64,000 bases of DNA from Lingula anatina (lineage: Eukaryota; Brachiopoda; Lingulata; Lingulida; Lingulidae): contig NW_019775805.1 in assembly GCF_001039355.2 (NCBI RefSeq), forward strand, positions 142,079 to 206,078, written 5' to 3'. The notes beneath the pieces were generated by a model. The model was not told the DNA's origin. It searched no databases and saw only the letters and a program-made list of their open reading frames with translations. Below, piece by piece: positions 11,812-24,665 of this stretch. Position 1 is the first letter of the stretch; each line of letters begins with the position of its first letter. The translations under genes and the position numbers were made by a program.

Positions 11812-14800
11812 GTGGATATTTGAATATATATCTTTAAGCAAGTGTTAGATTTAAAAAAAAACATTTCCCTTATATATACTAAGTAATTAAGTTTAAGTTA
11901 ATTTTTTGTGTTCAAGATAACCGTTATACCATTAGTATATGCACATTTCGTTTGTATATGTGTCATTTTTCTACCTAATGTGACATCAATCAGGTAAAAA
12001 TAATTTATTTCTACTCCTAGGGTGGACTGAACAATTTAGCCCATTCGCAGATGGCATTCCGCAGCCACCAAAACCAGAAGATGTCGCCACTGATGACGCC
12101 ACAGATGACGCCACTGCTGACATCCCCACCATAGTGGTGGCGCCACAGGTCAGCTCTGAAGACCAACCAGAACCACAGCAAATGGTGGGAACAGGGGAAG
12201 ATTCCACACCCGCTGAACAGAATGCCGAGACACCAGCACAGCAGATGACTATCACAGTGAACGGAGCGCCGGTCATGCCCGTCTTCCCCGTGCCTCCAAA
12301 CCCCGACACTGCCAACCAGGGGGCCTTTTTCCCTAGAATGCCCCTTCCGCCAACTCCAGAGGGAGTCCAGCCTGATCAAGCCCCGGAAGAAACCACCCAG
12401 GAAGACAGCCAGCCCGCGGACAACCAGCCAATCTCGATTGTTGCTGTCCCAGAGGCCGATGACAGCCAAGACGTTCCCGTCCCAAGTCAGGATAACACTC
12501 CAATCAGCGCCCCTAGCGGTACAGGATTCAGTGACCCAAGACGGCCACTCCTTGGCGGAGACGACAACCGCAGGCGAGGGCCCTTCCCGCGGCCGTTTAT
12601 GCCAAACAACATGGCCCCTCAACCCTTCCCCTTCATGATGGGACCAGCGGCTCCACCTGCCGGTGCAATGCCTCAGATGCCACCCAACCCGTTCCTCCAA
12701 CCTGATCAGAATGACGAGGACAGCCAGCAGCCTCAAGAGCCTCAACACAACCAAGAAGCTGACGAGAGTGAAGGCCCACAACAGACACCCCAAATCATGG
12801 CTAATCTTCTGGGACTAATGTTCGGTTTAGGCAGTAACACCAATGTCTCTCCTGATCGTCACCTCACTCACCCACAAGACCAGAGCCACGACGACACCAA
12901 CCAACAACAACCACCAGTTTTCCAGAGAGGAGATAACCAGGAGGTGCCATTCCCGTTCCCGTCAGGTCGTCCAAACCAGTCTTTCCCTACGCCCCAAAGG
13001 GGACACGGTATGGCTATGATGGGCGCCCCTGCTTTCCCGGGTCCGTTTGGCAACCAGAACGACGATACACCCAGGCCATCTTTAATCATGAATCCATCAG
13101 ACCAGCCGCTGAGAAGACCGTTCAATTCTCCAGACAGCAATATGCCGGGAATCCCGAATGTCCCAGGAATTTTCATTGACATGATGGCAATGCAACCACA
13201 TCAACAGCAACAACAACCAGATGCCAACAACAACCATCAGCCACAAGGCCATGGATTTAACATGATCTTTGACATCAGCCCCGAGCACTCCCCTGAACCC
13301 GACCAACAGCGCCCCCTGGAACAACTTCCGGAAGGAGCATTCAAAACTTTCTTGATGCACGTTGGTGTTCCTCCCCAGACCGGACCCCATGGTTTCCAGC
13401 CACAGGAGCAGCCACGCCCGTTTGGCCCCCAGGCTCCGCAAATGGAATCTTACGGCCCACCGCCCGGTCATCTGAGGAAAATGCCCGGCCAAAGAGGGCC
13501 ACACGGCAATATGTTCATGAATGGGCCAAGACACGAGATGAACAGAGGCATGGGCATGATGATGATGATGCCTTTAGGACAAGACGGTCTCCAACAGCGC
13601 AACCCAATGGAGATGAACCCACCAAACTTCGGGCATCATCAACAGATGCCTCAACAGAAAAACGGGAGATTCCCAGCTCCACAGCATGGCATGTCTTCTC
13701 CTCAACATGGAATGCAGATGCCACAGCACAGTATCCCTGCTCAACAACAGCAAGCACATGGAATGCCAGCTCAGCAACACGAAACAGACACGCCCCAACA
13801 GCAACCAGGCATGGACATGTCACATGGTATGGGGATGCCAGGTCCACGACCAAGGGGGATGGTCATGGGTGGTCGCCCCCTGCCGAGCGTGCTCGTCTAC
13901 GAGAGACTTTCCCACGTTACCTTCGCGTCACGTCGCCGCGAACAGCAGCGCCAGCAGATGCTACCACCACCTGGTGGTCCGCGTATGTGGTTTATGAAAC
14001 CGAGACCACAGCCTCTGTTCAACTTCCCTCTCATGCCACCAATGAGACCAGCCAAGAACTTCATCCCCAATGCCGGGTTCGACACTCCTGTCCACGGAGT
14101 CCCACTCCCCAAGTTGCCAATTCTCTCCCATGCCCCCCACAGCGGTGCCCCCACCAACCCCGTGTGCTACCTGCCCATGGAGGTGGGCACCTGCACTGGA
14201 ACCATGTTCAGATGGCATTACAATGAGAAGAGTGGCATCTGTGAGCCGTTCATGTTCAGCGGGTGCGGCGGAAATGCCAATAATTTCGAAACCGAGGAGG
14301 CTTGCAGTAATGTCTGCTGTGGTAAGTACAAGTGGAATGTTATACACGCCTTGAAATCAATAGGTTTATAGCTCATCATATATTTGGCGACCATTTAAAA
14401 CTAGCAAAAGCGACTGTAAACCATGAATATTAACTTGTACATTCTAGGATAATACAGGTACTTAAGTTCGTGCCCACGATTGTCTTACGATTATCTAAGC
14501 ACTCCCTAAATACCTATTTAACAATTATTTTAAAATTTCATTTCAACATTAAGACCACGTTGATGTGCCAGACGTTGACGTGCCAGCCCCAGTTGATGTG
14601 CCAATTGACCAGGGAGATAGCAAAGATGACGTCAGCGGTACTGCTATCGGACAGCCCGAACCTCCAAGTGAAAAACCAGAGGCACCTGCTGAGCAGAAGC
14701 CAGCACCCAAGGTGAGAATCATAACTTTTTTTTTTTTTTTTTTTTTTGGATTGAAAGTAGTGTGAGAGTTGTAGAGCATGAAGTAGTGTATCCCCAAAGC

Positions 14801-16989
14801 TACTCTAATTCGGGTACATATTGATATATGTTCAATGGTGACGTCCGCTTAATCAACACGTAGTTAAAAAAACGTCGACTCTGTATAAAATAGAGGCAAA
14901 AAGGAGTTGGGCTAATGTCATTTTGAGTACGGAATAACGTACGCGGCACCTCTTCGTTTGCACAATTTTACAGCATGCCATGATAGTTTTGATAAATTCT
15001 AACAATGACTATATTTCAGGCAAAGCCTGTTGAAGAGATCCCCACTGTGAAAACTGCTGAGCCAAAGAAGCAGCCTGAATCTAAGGTGGTCCTGGAGGAG
15101 AAGACCTCTCCAGCCGCTGAGGAGGAGACCATTAAAGAGGATGTCAAGGGTACAGAACGCACATCTTAATAGTCTTCCTTGAATTTAGATAAAAATTTGT
15201 TTAAACCGACAAAATGAATTCACTGAAAAGACTGTTTTTATGTGCTATGCAACTTTACTTTTTAATGACAGCTTTTCAACTGATTTTTTGTTAATTATGA
15301 TATACTTTATTTTGAAATTAAAATTTACAGGGTATCAATTCGATTTGTGACTCCCTTTTGTTTGATCATGGAAGTATATGTGTAGATATACTTCCATGGT
15401 TTGATTAACTCCTATTTGTTATATAATCAACGGTCATTTCATATTTAGAAGACAAGATGGCCGCCGAGAGCCAGCGTGCAGGAGAAGAGCAGGGTGATCA
15501 CGTGGTTATGACGACATACAGCTGGGCTCACAATCTGGAGTACGCCACCATCATTGCTGTGGTCTGTGTGGTGGCACTTGCCGCCTTGGCGCTGATCATC
15601 CTGACAGCCGTGGTAAGTACTGACTCCGACTCAAGAGAGAGGCGGGGAGGGGGGGGGGGGACGAAAGTAAAGCTGAACAAGGTACCCTCTGATTTCAAAT
15701 AACATCTAGGACTAAGGTTCTGTTCGAATTCTCAAGATGCTTAATTACCTCCCAACCTACATGTACTCAAATATAACACTAACGCAGAGAAGCAGGGGAA
15801 ATATATGCTGTTAAAAAAGTACCACGGTGAAGTGTTTTCATACAACTCCAGTACATTTCATGTTATAAATCATATTTTTTTCATTTTAATTTGAACCAAC
15901 ATAAAACGTTGTATTAAGATATAGTTTTGATGGTATCTACCTTAAATACATACCTCATGTTTTCTCGTGTCTTATATTTTTAGAAATGCATGAAAAGTGG
16001 AAAAGTGAGCAAGAAGGAGAAAGCAATGGAGGTATGTAACCACTCTGCTCTTAGCTCAGATAGTACCTACTGACAAACACACTACATCTCACTACAACCA
16101 CTATATGATGTACAGAAGGTGAACTGTTCACATTACTCCAATACATTGTTAAAGGGATAATAACTCTTCGTTTTGGCCAAAAAAGGAATTTTCCTAGAGT
16201 AAACAACAATTTTCTCGTACTTTCCAATGCTTCATGAATCCATTTTTACATTCAAAATTAGTCCTTGTTTTTTCTAAAACGTTTGGTTTTTTGTTAGATA
16301 TCAGAATAATAGCTATAACTGCTGTTTTTGTGGTAAAGCAGAATATATTATATTTCTATGAGTTGTTCACAATGTATTTATTGTGAAATATAGATATCAT
16401 ACGAAGAGTTATTATCCCTTTAATGTTCCTTCGTCAATGCTGTATTCCCGCCACTAGCTCTGTATGCCAAGCGTTTTCTTGAGGGATACAAAACTTTGTT
16501 AGAGGTACCATATATTGTCCGCTTTTGAAAATGTCCTAAAGTCACTTATATTTCTCAATTAACACCTTAAAATCACAAAAAAATTTCAGATCTGATGTCA
16601 ATAGTGCCTTGAAATGTACATGGAGATATGGCGGTCAATGACTGGTCAGACATAAAGATTATTTTAATTTTTAAATTATTCAATAAGATATGGTACAAGA
16701 CAACCCCTCCTTGTGTAGGGACGGGTTAATTAATGATTCTTGAATTTGAGAAAATTGTTTCTTTTTTTTGTCTGGGGGAAGTTCTATTGTAGGGAAAATC
16801 ATGTATAGGATACGTTTATGAAGGTCCTACGATATTTGTCAAGTGTCTCTTTCTTTCCAGGCCATTCTAAGAGCCCATCTTCACAACGACCTTCCAAAAC
16901 TAGTCGTGACCTCCGAGGTCGCCCCGGTCCACGAGAAGAAAGAGCCAATCCATTCCAATGAAGAGAAGGAAAAGGAGGCAAACGCATAG
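10403..16989 (+). CDS. Single-pass membrane protein with Met/Pro/Gln-rich ectodomain and Kunitz domain
   Basis: Coding exons are 10403-10457, 12021-14321, 14554-14711, 15020-15149, 15449-15612, 15984-16031 and 16861-16989. All phases match and give 994 residues. Order: signal peptide (residues 1-19, MLHVKVVALLTFLAVVSQG); a long disordered region rich in Pro, Gln, Met and His with motifs such as QHGMQMPQHS; one Kunitz/BPTI domain (about 734-784) with the exact spacing C-x8-C-x15-C-x7-C-x12-C-x3-C; an acidic Pro/Glu/Lys stalk with a VDVPDVDVPAPVDVP repeat; one membrane helix (about 913-936); and a charged cytosolic tail of about 58 residues. The residue after the second Kunitz cysteine (P1) is Thr, not Lys or Arg, so trypsin inhibition is unlikely. 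An extra Cys follows the domain. The role is unknown. Kunitz plus low-complexity design recalls shell-matrix or mucosal proteins, but the membrane anchor is unusual for a shell protein. Confidence 0.85.
10471..10499. repeat. (GT)n just after a splice donor
   Basis: A TG/GT run begins about 14 bases downstream of the signal-peptide exon donor of the Kunitz gene. It is a simple microsatellite offering cryptic GT sites. Confidence 0.9.
11769..11809. repeat. (CT)n microsatellite in the Kunitz gene intron
   Basis: A CT run of about 40 bases in the first coding intron. Confidence 0.95.
16149..16423. mobile_element. MITE family 1 (TTAAAGGGATAATAACTC), complete copy
   Basis: A 275-base element in the last intron of the Kunitz gene. 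It starts TTAAAGGGATAATAACTC and ends with the exact complement GAGTTATTATCCCTTTAA. The outer TTAA on both sides suits a piggyBac-type TTAA target, although the subterminal bases are not diagnostic. Other copies are at 18863-19201, 29225-29500 and 61573-61914. Confidence 0.85.
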
Positions 16990-17186
16990 ATAAACAGCGT
17001 TTGAAAATGGCGCCACGCCGCACTGAGTTAGGGGGGAGATTTATATCCACGATTTGCTTATCGACTGTCGATGTTTTTAAAAAAGGAGCATAGGTGGAAG
17101 AAGAAACGAAATATACACTTATTTGGATTTACGTAATTTCGGCTGCATTTATCGTTTCAATCATTTTGACATTGATATTTTTTTGG

Positions 17187-17192
17187 AATAAA
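17187..17192 (+). terminator. Poly(A) signal of the Kunitz gene
   Basis: AATAAA lies about 200 bases after the TAG stop and is the first such hexamer downstream. Confidence 0.6.
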
Positions 17193-19748
17193 ACGGTAAA
17201 TCAAAAGTCTGAACCGGTGATGTCTTTATGTGAAGTCTTTGTGTTTGTACGTCTTGTAAATACGTTTATCTGAAAGCTAATATCCAAATTACGCACATAT
17301 ATATTATCTCTAATGGACATTATAAAGAATAAGATCCAATTCTTATGTAACAAAGGTTGTGATTAAAAACACATTAAATAACTCGTATTTTGCTTTCCAT
17401 ATAAAAAGGAAATAAACAGTCAAAAGTGATTTCATCTTATTTTTTCCATGCATAGCCTACACTATTCACTGTCTATACTGTTTGTTCTATGAAATTTCAA
17501 TTGGAAATTTTGATTTGATTTGATTTTTAATACTTAAAATGTGAATTATATATTAAATATATAATATACAATAAATACACAGATGACACAAGAAAGCTAA
17601 AAACACTGATTTTCAATGTGGTCTAAAAGGGAGCGATCACGTGACTAGAAATAATAAGAGTTTTAGACTACTTATTGAATAAAACATGTTTTATAAAACA
17701 TAAAAGGCTCAGCCTCTTAACTTCTGAGCCGATCAAGAAAAAATTCTGACTAAACTTAAACTGATATCTACTAATGGCATATTTTATATGCCTGGAAGCA
17801 CGTTTCACTGGACTATACTCGAGTATAAAAGATGTTTTCACTAAAAAACCACAGAAATGACATGCAGCGCTGGATCTTGTATTAATGTTATGCCATTTGG
17901 TCGAAATTGGAGGATACATAATTTGGAGTGTTGCCCTGTGAGCAGTTATAAACCAGATTTAGTTTTAAGTAACACGTACCAGTACACGTTATTCCACATT
18001 CAACAAGTCAACCAGTTCCATCTCATAAGCGATGAAATACACTGTATTTAATGGCGGTACAGTTAAATTATTTTGTTTTTTGTAGACTTGGAAATAAACT
18101 GGTGATTGTGGACCAAATACGTGTTACATACACTAAATAAATGATTGGTTGTGCGTGTGTGTCCGTGAGCACGCGAGCGCAAGAGAGAAAAAATATTCAT
18201 ATTTAACATTTTATTTGGTCTGCAGTGTTCGTGTACTCTTCGGCTCTGTCACGTGACCTTGACTGAACACTGCGGTATGCAGAGAACATTAGTATGGGAC
18301 TGGGGTATCTATTTATATGGTAATTTAAAGCACAAGTTTGCTAAAAAAGACTGAGCGGAGGTCAGCGATAACTGTTGTAATACAGGTGCAGCAATAAAGA
18401 CTAGAAAGAAAATAGGGTAGGTCGTTTATATTTATATTGTCTAAACATTTCAGGATGTGAGGAAAAGTGGTATTTTTGGCTTATAATCAGGGGGACGGAG
18501 AGGTCATTGGACAATGGTTTGTGTGAGAGGAAGGGAGGGGATCTAGGGCACCTGATCAGTGGGTATATAAGTAGATTAGCGCACCTGTCTCCTCGGTGGT
18601 CTAAATGAGATAATTTGCATATGTTACTTAGAACAAAGTGATTAAAATTCTTGTACTTATTGTAAAAGGAAGTTTGCACATACAAAGATGCCAAAAATGC
18701 CCAAGCAATACTAAATCCCAAAGATGATTGTAAACATCAGATTGAAAAAAGTCAAAGTCATCCTAGGAAAGTACTACATATGTAGTAGTCATTCAAGTGT
18801 AGTAAATATAGGTCTACAACGATGGCCATTATACGCACCTGTAAAACCGACTTATCAGAGCATTAAAAAGAAAACAACTGTTCATTGTGGCAGGAAAAGT
18901 GCCAAATGACGGATATTCCTGTGGTAAACAACGACTTTCTCATACCTTCTTATCGTTAATGAATCCGTTTCGAGAGTCAGAGTTAGACGAGAGATTTTTA
19001 GTGTGTTTTTGGTATTTATTTCTTAAGAGATTAGGGTACCCATCTATGAAGGTTCAGGTGTTCCGATGGCAAGATTTCAGAATAATTGTGATTACCACCG
19101 CTTTAGTGGTAAAAATGGAGTTTTTAATAGTTTTTTGTGTTCTTCACAATGTTTTTATTGTGGAATTTAGAATCTTATATAAACAGTTGTTATCCCTTTA
19201 AGTAGGCTATAACTTTCGGTCTCAATGTTAAGTCTGACTTTTGACTTTAGTTCTTAGATGAAGCCGGGTCCTCCATCCTCACACGCTTCCTTCACTGTAG
19301 ATGATACATGTAATACGGGAATACTACACTGAAAGTCAAGTTTAAAACAGGTTTAAAACAGGTTTAAAAGGTTTTAAAAATTTTTAAAAAGGCCCCTGGA
19401 AACAGTATCCATTACGCAATGAAGGCTGCAGACAGAGAGTACAATAAGATTTGAACAATTTGTATTTTAGCTATTTGTATTTGTGCATCACTGTGCCAAG
19501 GCCGTAACCTGGATTTTATTCACCGGTAGGTACACTATGACAGTCCCCGCATTGACGAGTCATTGTGTTGGTGACATGTTAAAGGTGCGCGTCTGTAAAA
19601 AGGGATAGATACCGCAGTAAACATATCAGCTTACATTGGGTTAAGTATCTCCCAGCAGGCACCCACTTAATGTTTAATACTTGTTTGTGCAGGCTATAGA
19701 ACACCCAGTTAAGACCCCTGTTGACCGCGGGAGCGTCCCATACCTGCC
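17193..19748. other. Intergenic region
   Basis: AT-rich DNA between the Kunitz and solute-binding genes. It contains a degenerate MITE family 1 copy (18863-19201). An acceptor-like GTGCAG ends near 19691, ahead of the next start codon, so a non-coding first exon probably lies upstream. No other gene is supported. Confidence 0.55.
18863..19201. mobile_element. MITE family 1, diverged copy
   Basis: It begins TTAAAAAGAAAACAACTG and ends GTTGTTATCCCTTTAA. Internal blocks (GGTAAACAACGACTTTCTC, then the CACAATG..TTTATTGTGG hairpin) align with the 16149 copy. It is clearly older than that copy. Confidence 0.75.
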
Positions 19749-20566
19749 ATGGAGACAGAGACCAGTGACAGGAAAGGCTTGACCACAGCCACTGGACGTA
19801 AGTTTAATGATAATTATATTTATTCTTGCAACTGAAAGTTGGATTGTGCATGTACTGTAAAAGAGTGATAAAAGTGTCATTAAAAACATGAAAGAACAAT
19901 CCACTGAGTAAAATATTCAATAAATGTGTTACTATAAAATAGATAAATTACATAAAAAAGCATTGGCCAAATATGCTAACGAGACTGTCGGTTTAGACAT
20001 GGTTCGTTTGGACCAAGAATCGGGCATAATGTGTCGGAATAAGATAGTAGGTGAGACTATATAGTGTCTCAGGCTGTCTGACGGGAAGATTTATTTCAAT
20101 TCAGGAAAATCCTCATCAGAACACAGTATACAGGTTAACTACTTGCAAATGTTGATATAAAGACCAACAGATAACTAGAACTCACGGGAGTCATGGTATA
20201 TTATTTACAGCATCAAACTTAGTCTTGTGGATCATCATCATCGTTTGCGCAACAATCGCATTCATCGCACTCATCATCGCCGCTGTTGCGCTCTCAAGAC
20301 CCGCCACCCCGAGTGTCGTCGTGCAGAGTGCAGGTGACTCCGTCAACGCTGCTGCCGGCTCCCAGACAGGAAGTGACGTCATGAGTTCAACGAAGACGGT
20401 GGGCGGGGTTCCCATACGACACGATTTCCCGGGGAGAATATGGACCATCGCCATAGGACATGATTACGGGGCGCATGAGTATATGTAAGAGGGGTGGGGT
20501 GTGGGTTTTTGCCAGTAGAGGGGGGCGAGGAGGAGGGAAATGGGGGTTGGAGGGGCCATGCCAGAC

Positions 20567-20601
<35 letters not shown>

Positions 20602-23600
20602 TTATTTTAGTTTTTCCTCTTACACTGTACGTGTTTCTGGATCAAACTATATACACAAGGTACATATATGACGTTTGGAAAAAGTTCTTATTACTTATAA
20701 CAATCATCAAACGGTGTATTCGTAAATATTTCCCAGAAAAGTTTTTTAAACTTTAGTATGTAATTATAAATATTTCCTTCACTTTGCAGTGATACGTCAG
20801 GTGTGTTGGCTGGTTTTCATCATGACCTTATCGCAGCAGGTAAATACATTGGCTCCATAGAGTTTTGATGCGGGAAACTTCCCACTGAGTGATGGTTAGT
20901 AGTGTGTTTGATACAAATTTAAATGCAAACTTCCTTTTGCAGCTAAAAACTTAGTGCTTGATTTCTAACGAAGTTCAAGTCACGTATCACGCACTCTAAA
21001 ATGTAACAATATGACATATATATACCAATGACGTCCAATGCTATTCACTTACAAAATTTCCTTTTATTTTGTCGTCCATTTTCTCTTCATGCTCTGTTTA
21101 GGCGACGTCGAAGCTAAGACGAAATTTTAGAAGTCAAGTTGGCTCTATCCCCCCTAAAATTTTGCCCTCTGACAATTCTCTTTTCCAAAAATGCAGTCGC
21201 CACTTATAGGCCTCTGTAAGAGACCATTCCCAGACCCTATCATACTAACTTTGGATCGAACTACATGTATCTCCCAGGGGATTCTCGCTTAATTGCAATT
21301 AACTGGGGTGGCTTAGATATCTGTCACGCCTGCTGAGGCTGATGGGGGGTCATTAACTATCGTTTAGCAGCTTTAGTGGGCGTCCCAGACGTCTAAGCCG
21401 CTTGGGTTGAAAGCAATTTAGCGAAGGACCGATCCGTGGAGATAGACCGATCCTGTTAGATCGATCTAAGGCTGGGAACCCTGTCTAATTGTTTTTTGTT
21501 TCCAGTGTGTGGTGCGGCTCAAATGAATTGCTATACCATCTGGGACCCTTACTCCAACTGCTGGATGTCCGAGGCAGGTCAGAGGTCATCTGGTGGGAAG
21601 GGTGAGTTCTGAGGTTTAAAGTTTTGGTCAGTGCTCTGGCGTTGATTTTACAGACAGATAAAAATACGAATAAGATGAATCAGCAAAGCACTCAGAGAGC
21701 GTAGACCTCCTCCAAAACATCTCAACTCTCATTATAATCTATCATGATCAATTAATTAATTAATTAATTAATATATGGATCTGATCATAAACACCAATTG
21801 TTACACATGTGTTACAATTCCAGGTCTCCACGCCAAATGGTATGACGCCTGCACGGGATGGTCAGCGAATATTGACAGAATTGGCACGTTTTCCTTCTCC
21901 AACGCCTTCAGCCCCAAATCCAGGTCGTTCTTCTACACCAAACCAGGGTCCAACTTTAATGCCTTGGATATCAGGAACAAGAAGATAGGTGGGTGGTTTT
22001 ATAGTTTGGTAGAATTAGGCACTTTTCACATCCACCGGGACTCTGAATTGGTATGGACTGGTGTACGTGTTGTTAACGATAGTCCTAGAAATGGAAGTCC
22101 GGGATCCCAAATGCTAAGCACAGGTTAGGGTTATCCGGAGTATTGGGGTTAGTACATGGGACGAATATGTCACCTGTACAAAGTAATCGGGAACAGGCTA
22201 CGGTGCCTAGCGGACTACCATTCCTGACACACCGGACCACTTTGAGAGGTGCTTAATACGTGTTTCCAATAACGTGGCACTACGCTACAGGAGTTCGAGT
22301 CCCTCTCTGTTACTTGTTCTCCACACGTTTGCTTTCGCCTGTTTAGTTATGTGGCGAGTATGGGGTGTCTGCTTAGGAGACTCTCTTACAAGATAGTCAG
22401 GATGTTAAGTTGTCGATTTTTTAAAGTGGGACAGTCCAGTTAAAGACATCCAGTGTACAATTTAAATCCCTTTCAAAGTGCTTGGGTCGCTCCTCGTTAA
22501 ATTTGTGTGAGGACAATAAAATTTTTAAAACATAATATGACGGATAAATGGCGTTAATCGTTATCGGAAAAATAATCATATTTGCAGTCCTTTGCCAACC
22601 TCTGTATCGGTAGTCAGCCATCTTGACACAATATGAAGATAGTGTCTTTCAAAGCACGAGAGTCTCACGATATCTTGAAGTCTAGGCAATAGAACGAATG
22701 GCCTATCTGCAAAAAAAGAAAGCAAGCGCGCGTTTTGATCTTTGGCTTTTTCAGAAATTGTTACCTAGTCATGGCGAGTATCAGGGGAGGAAGGTTGAAG
22801 GTCGGTAAATCGGGGGGCCGGTTAGCCCGTTAGATATGAGTTTTGGCGTGAAAGTCAAATTTTATTCTTTGATGAACAGTATCACTTTGTTCTGGAAACT
22901 ATACTAGTCATCATATCAAGACTTGGTAAGCCTGTGTCGAAAAAAACAAAAGCTTCGACTTCCCTGACGATTTAGCGGAGGTATGATGGAAGGAGGGAGG
23001 GAGAAAGGAAGGTCTGACGTCATATTTCAGGTCGAGGCTATACAATGTACTGTACAGTATGTATATCTACACCTGTAACTGCAATGAGTCTCGCCAGAAA
23101 CCGAGATACTAGATAACTTCAGCTCCGCTATAACTGCTGATTGAAGACACTATATACAGTGTATGACAAAGAAGATGAAAAAACATACTGGACTGTATAC
23201 AAGTGATAAGAACGTTTCTTGTAACGAAAGACAATAATTTTATACCAACCAGCAGATCTGTATTGACGTGGTTGAAGATTGTCATTGAAGATACCCTATA
23301 TCGTAAAGCACCAACTCTCATTCCAGCTGTAGATTGAACAGATCATAAACAAAATATCTTTCTCTCCAGGGTTTCTGGACGGTTGGTCGGAAGATGAGAA
23401 GTGTGTTGCCAGACAAAGCGCCATACAGGGCAAGATACTGGCCAAGAATCAGATAGTGTATGTGACCGCCATTAAGGATATGCTGGATATAGTCACAAAC
23501 GGCACTGTAAGTATAGACAAAATTGATTTATTGCCGGCCTCTTTTTTCGTTACTAGATTTGATTATTTGTATATACACGTACATGTATATGTGCTTAATT

Positions 23601-24404
23601 TCTTTTTTATTACCTGTGAAAAAAATTAGTTTATTGGTCTATTCGTTTGTTTGTTTGTTTGTTTGTTTAATTGAGTAATTTTATTTAGTTATCTGCTTAT
23701 TCATTTGTCTATCTACCAGTCAAATAAACCAACCGCTTACCTATTTATTTCTTTATGAAAACAACATATTGATAATTAAATCCAGGCACCCACTGAAAGC
23801 ATGCTGCGCCGTACCGTTTGCTTATCAGCACCTTTATTGTTTTCATCTTTTTCATCTACAAATTACCTTTTGAAGAATACTCTGCTTCTCCTTAGTCTGG
23901 AGAAATGCAACATACTGATGTGAATAAGTAAATTCCTTAACCTAGGTAGATGCCCTGTTCGCCGGAGATCACTCATTTGACCGTCACGTTGCCGCCGGAA
24001 CGCTCGCCAAGTTGACAGGGTCCGAATTTAGCTGTCGTCTGCGAGGAAACTCGATGATGACCAGAAAAGACAGTGCCTTCATCATGCACTGGAACACTGG
24101 TTTCCAAAAGATCGTCTCCAGCGGGAAGTTCAAGAAGTTGTGTCAGCGAGCCAATGACACACACGGTATGCTTTCTTTCTTGCTTTCTTTTTCCTTCATT
24201 TGTTTTTATTTGTAAGTATGGTTTCCTTCAAATATAATGCGATATATATTCTTCTTGCTGTGACCCTCTCAAGTAAACTAATATACAACCAAACAAATAA
24301 ACAAATGAAGAGTTAAATAGGCACATTTTAAATAGAGATAAATAGACATGACCATCTTCCACTTATTTCTAAACTCGGTTACATCACACGGCTCGGGCCA
24401 TCTC

Positions 24405-24444
<40 letters not shown>

Positions 24445-24665
24445 ATAAAATCAGTCATCGTACAAACTCTGAAACTCTTTTTAACTTACAGACGATACAA
24501 TCAGTAAAAGCAAAATCCTCATATCTTGATTATTCTTTTAAATCAGCAGGACTGAGCTTCTAAATTATAACAAAATGAGACAGAGCTCTGTGTGGTTTCT
24601 AAGTCGTTTTTCTCTTCGTTTTAGCCTCAGACGAGAGAGGAAGGGTAAAGTGCGTGGACACCTAG
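19749..24665 (+). CDS. Type II membrane protein with bacterial-type solute-binding (family 3) domain
   Basis: Coding exons are 19749-19797, 20211-20484, 20790-20839, 21506-21601, 21824-21988, 23370-23506, 23946-24165 and 24625-24665. Phases close exactly (343 residues). A short cytosolic N-terminus precedes one membrane helix (about residues 20-44, LVLWIIIIVCATIAFIALII). The rest should be extracellular or lumenal. The ectodomain reads as a periplasmic-binding-protein fold of the SBP_bac_3 type: WTIAIGHD first strand, GVLAGFHHDLIAAVC (family G-F-x-x-D-L), a central FSFSNAFSPKSRSFFY segment, VDALFAGD (family V-D-A) and a C-terminal helix ending GKFKKLCQ. The same fold forms the ligand-binding core of ionotropic glutamate receptors, but no pore helices are present. 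At least eight Cys suggest disulfides. The ligand is unknown. The seven introns show long residence in an animal genome. Confidence 0.82.
20565..20605. repeat. (TTTA)n microsatellite
   Basis: A tetranucleotide run in the second intron of the solute-binding-domain gene. Confidence 0.95.
21219..21487. mobile_element. MITE family 4 copy in an intron
   Basis: It runs from CCATTCCCAGACCCTATC to GATCGATCTAAGGCTGGGAA and contains the AGCAGCTTTAGTGGGCGT and TAAGCCGCTT blocks shared with the copies at 9020, 32517 and 49466. It ends about 20 bases before the acceptor of the exon at 21506. Confidence 0.7.
22079..22230. repeat. Repeat family 5 copy in an intron
   Basis: Reverse-orientation copy containing CCTAGAAATGGAAGTCCGGG and GGAGTATTGGGGTTAGTACA. 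It matches the 4925 and 51890 copies. Confidence 0.65.
24394..24442. repeat. (CT)n microsatellite
   Basis: A CT run in the last intron of the solute-binding-domain gene. Confidence 0.95.

Noticed and set aside
12017-14347. Several long minus-strand open frames opposite the large Kunitz-gene exon
   Set aside because: They are shadows of a Pro/Gln/Met-rich + strand exon. They have no domains, and the + frame has a signal peptide, Kunitz domain and matching splice phases.
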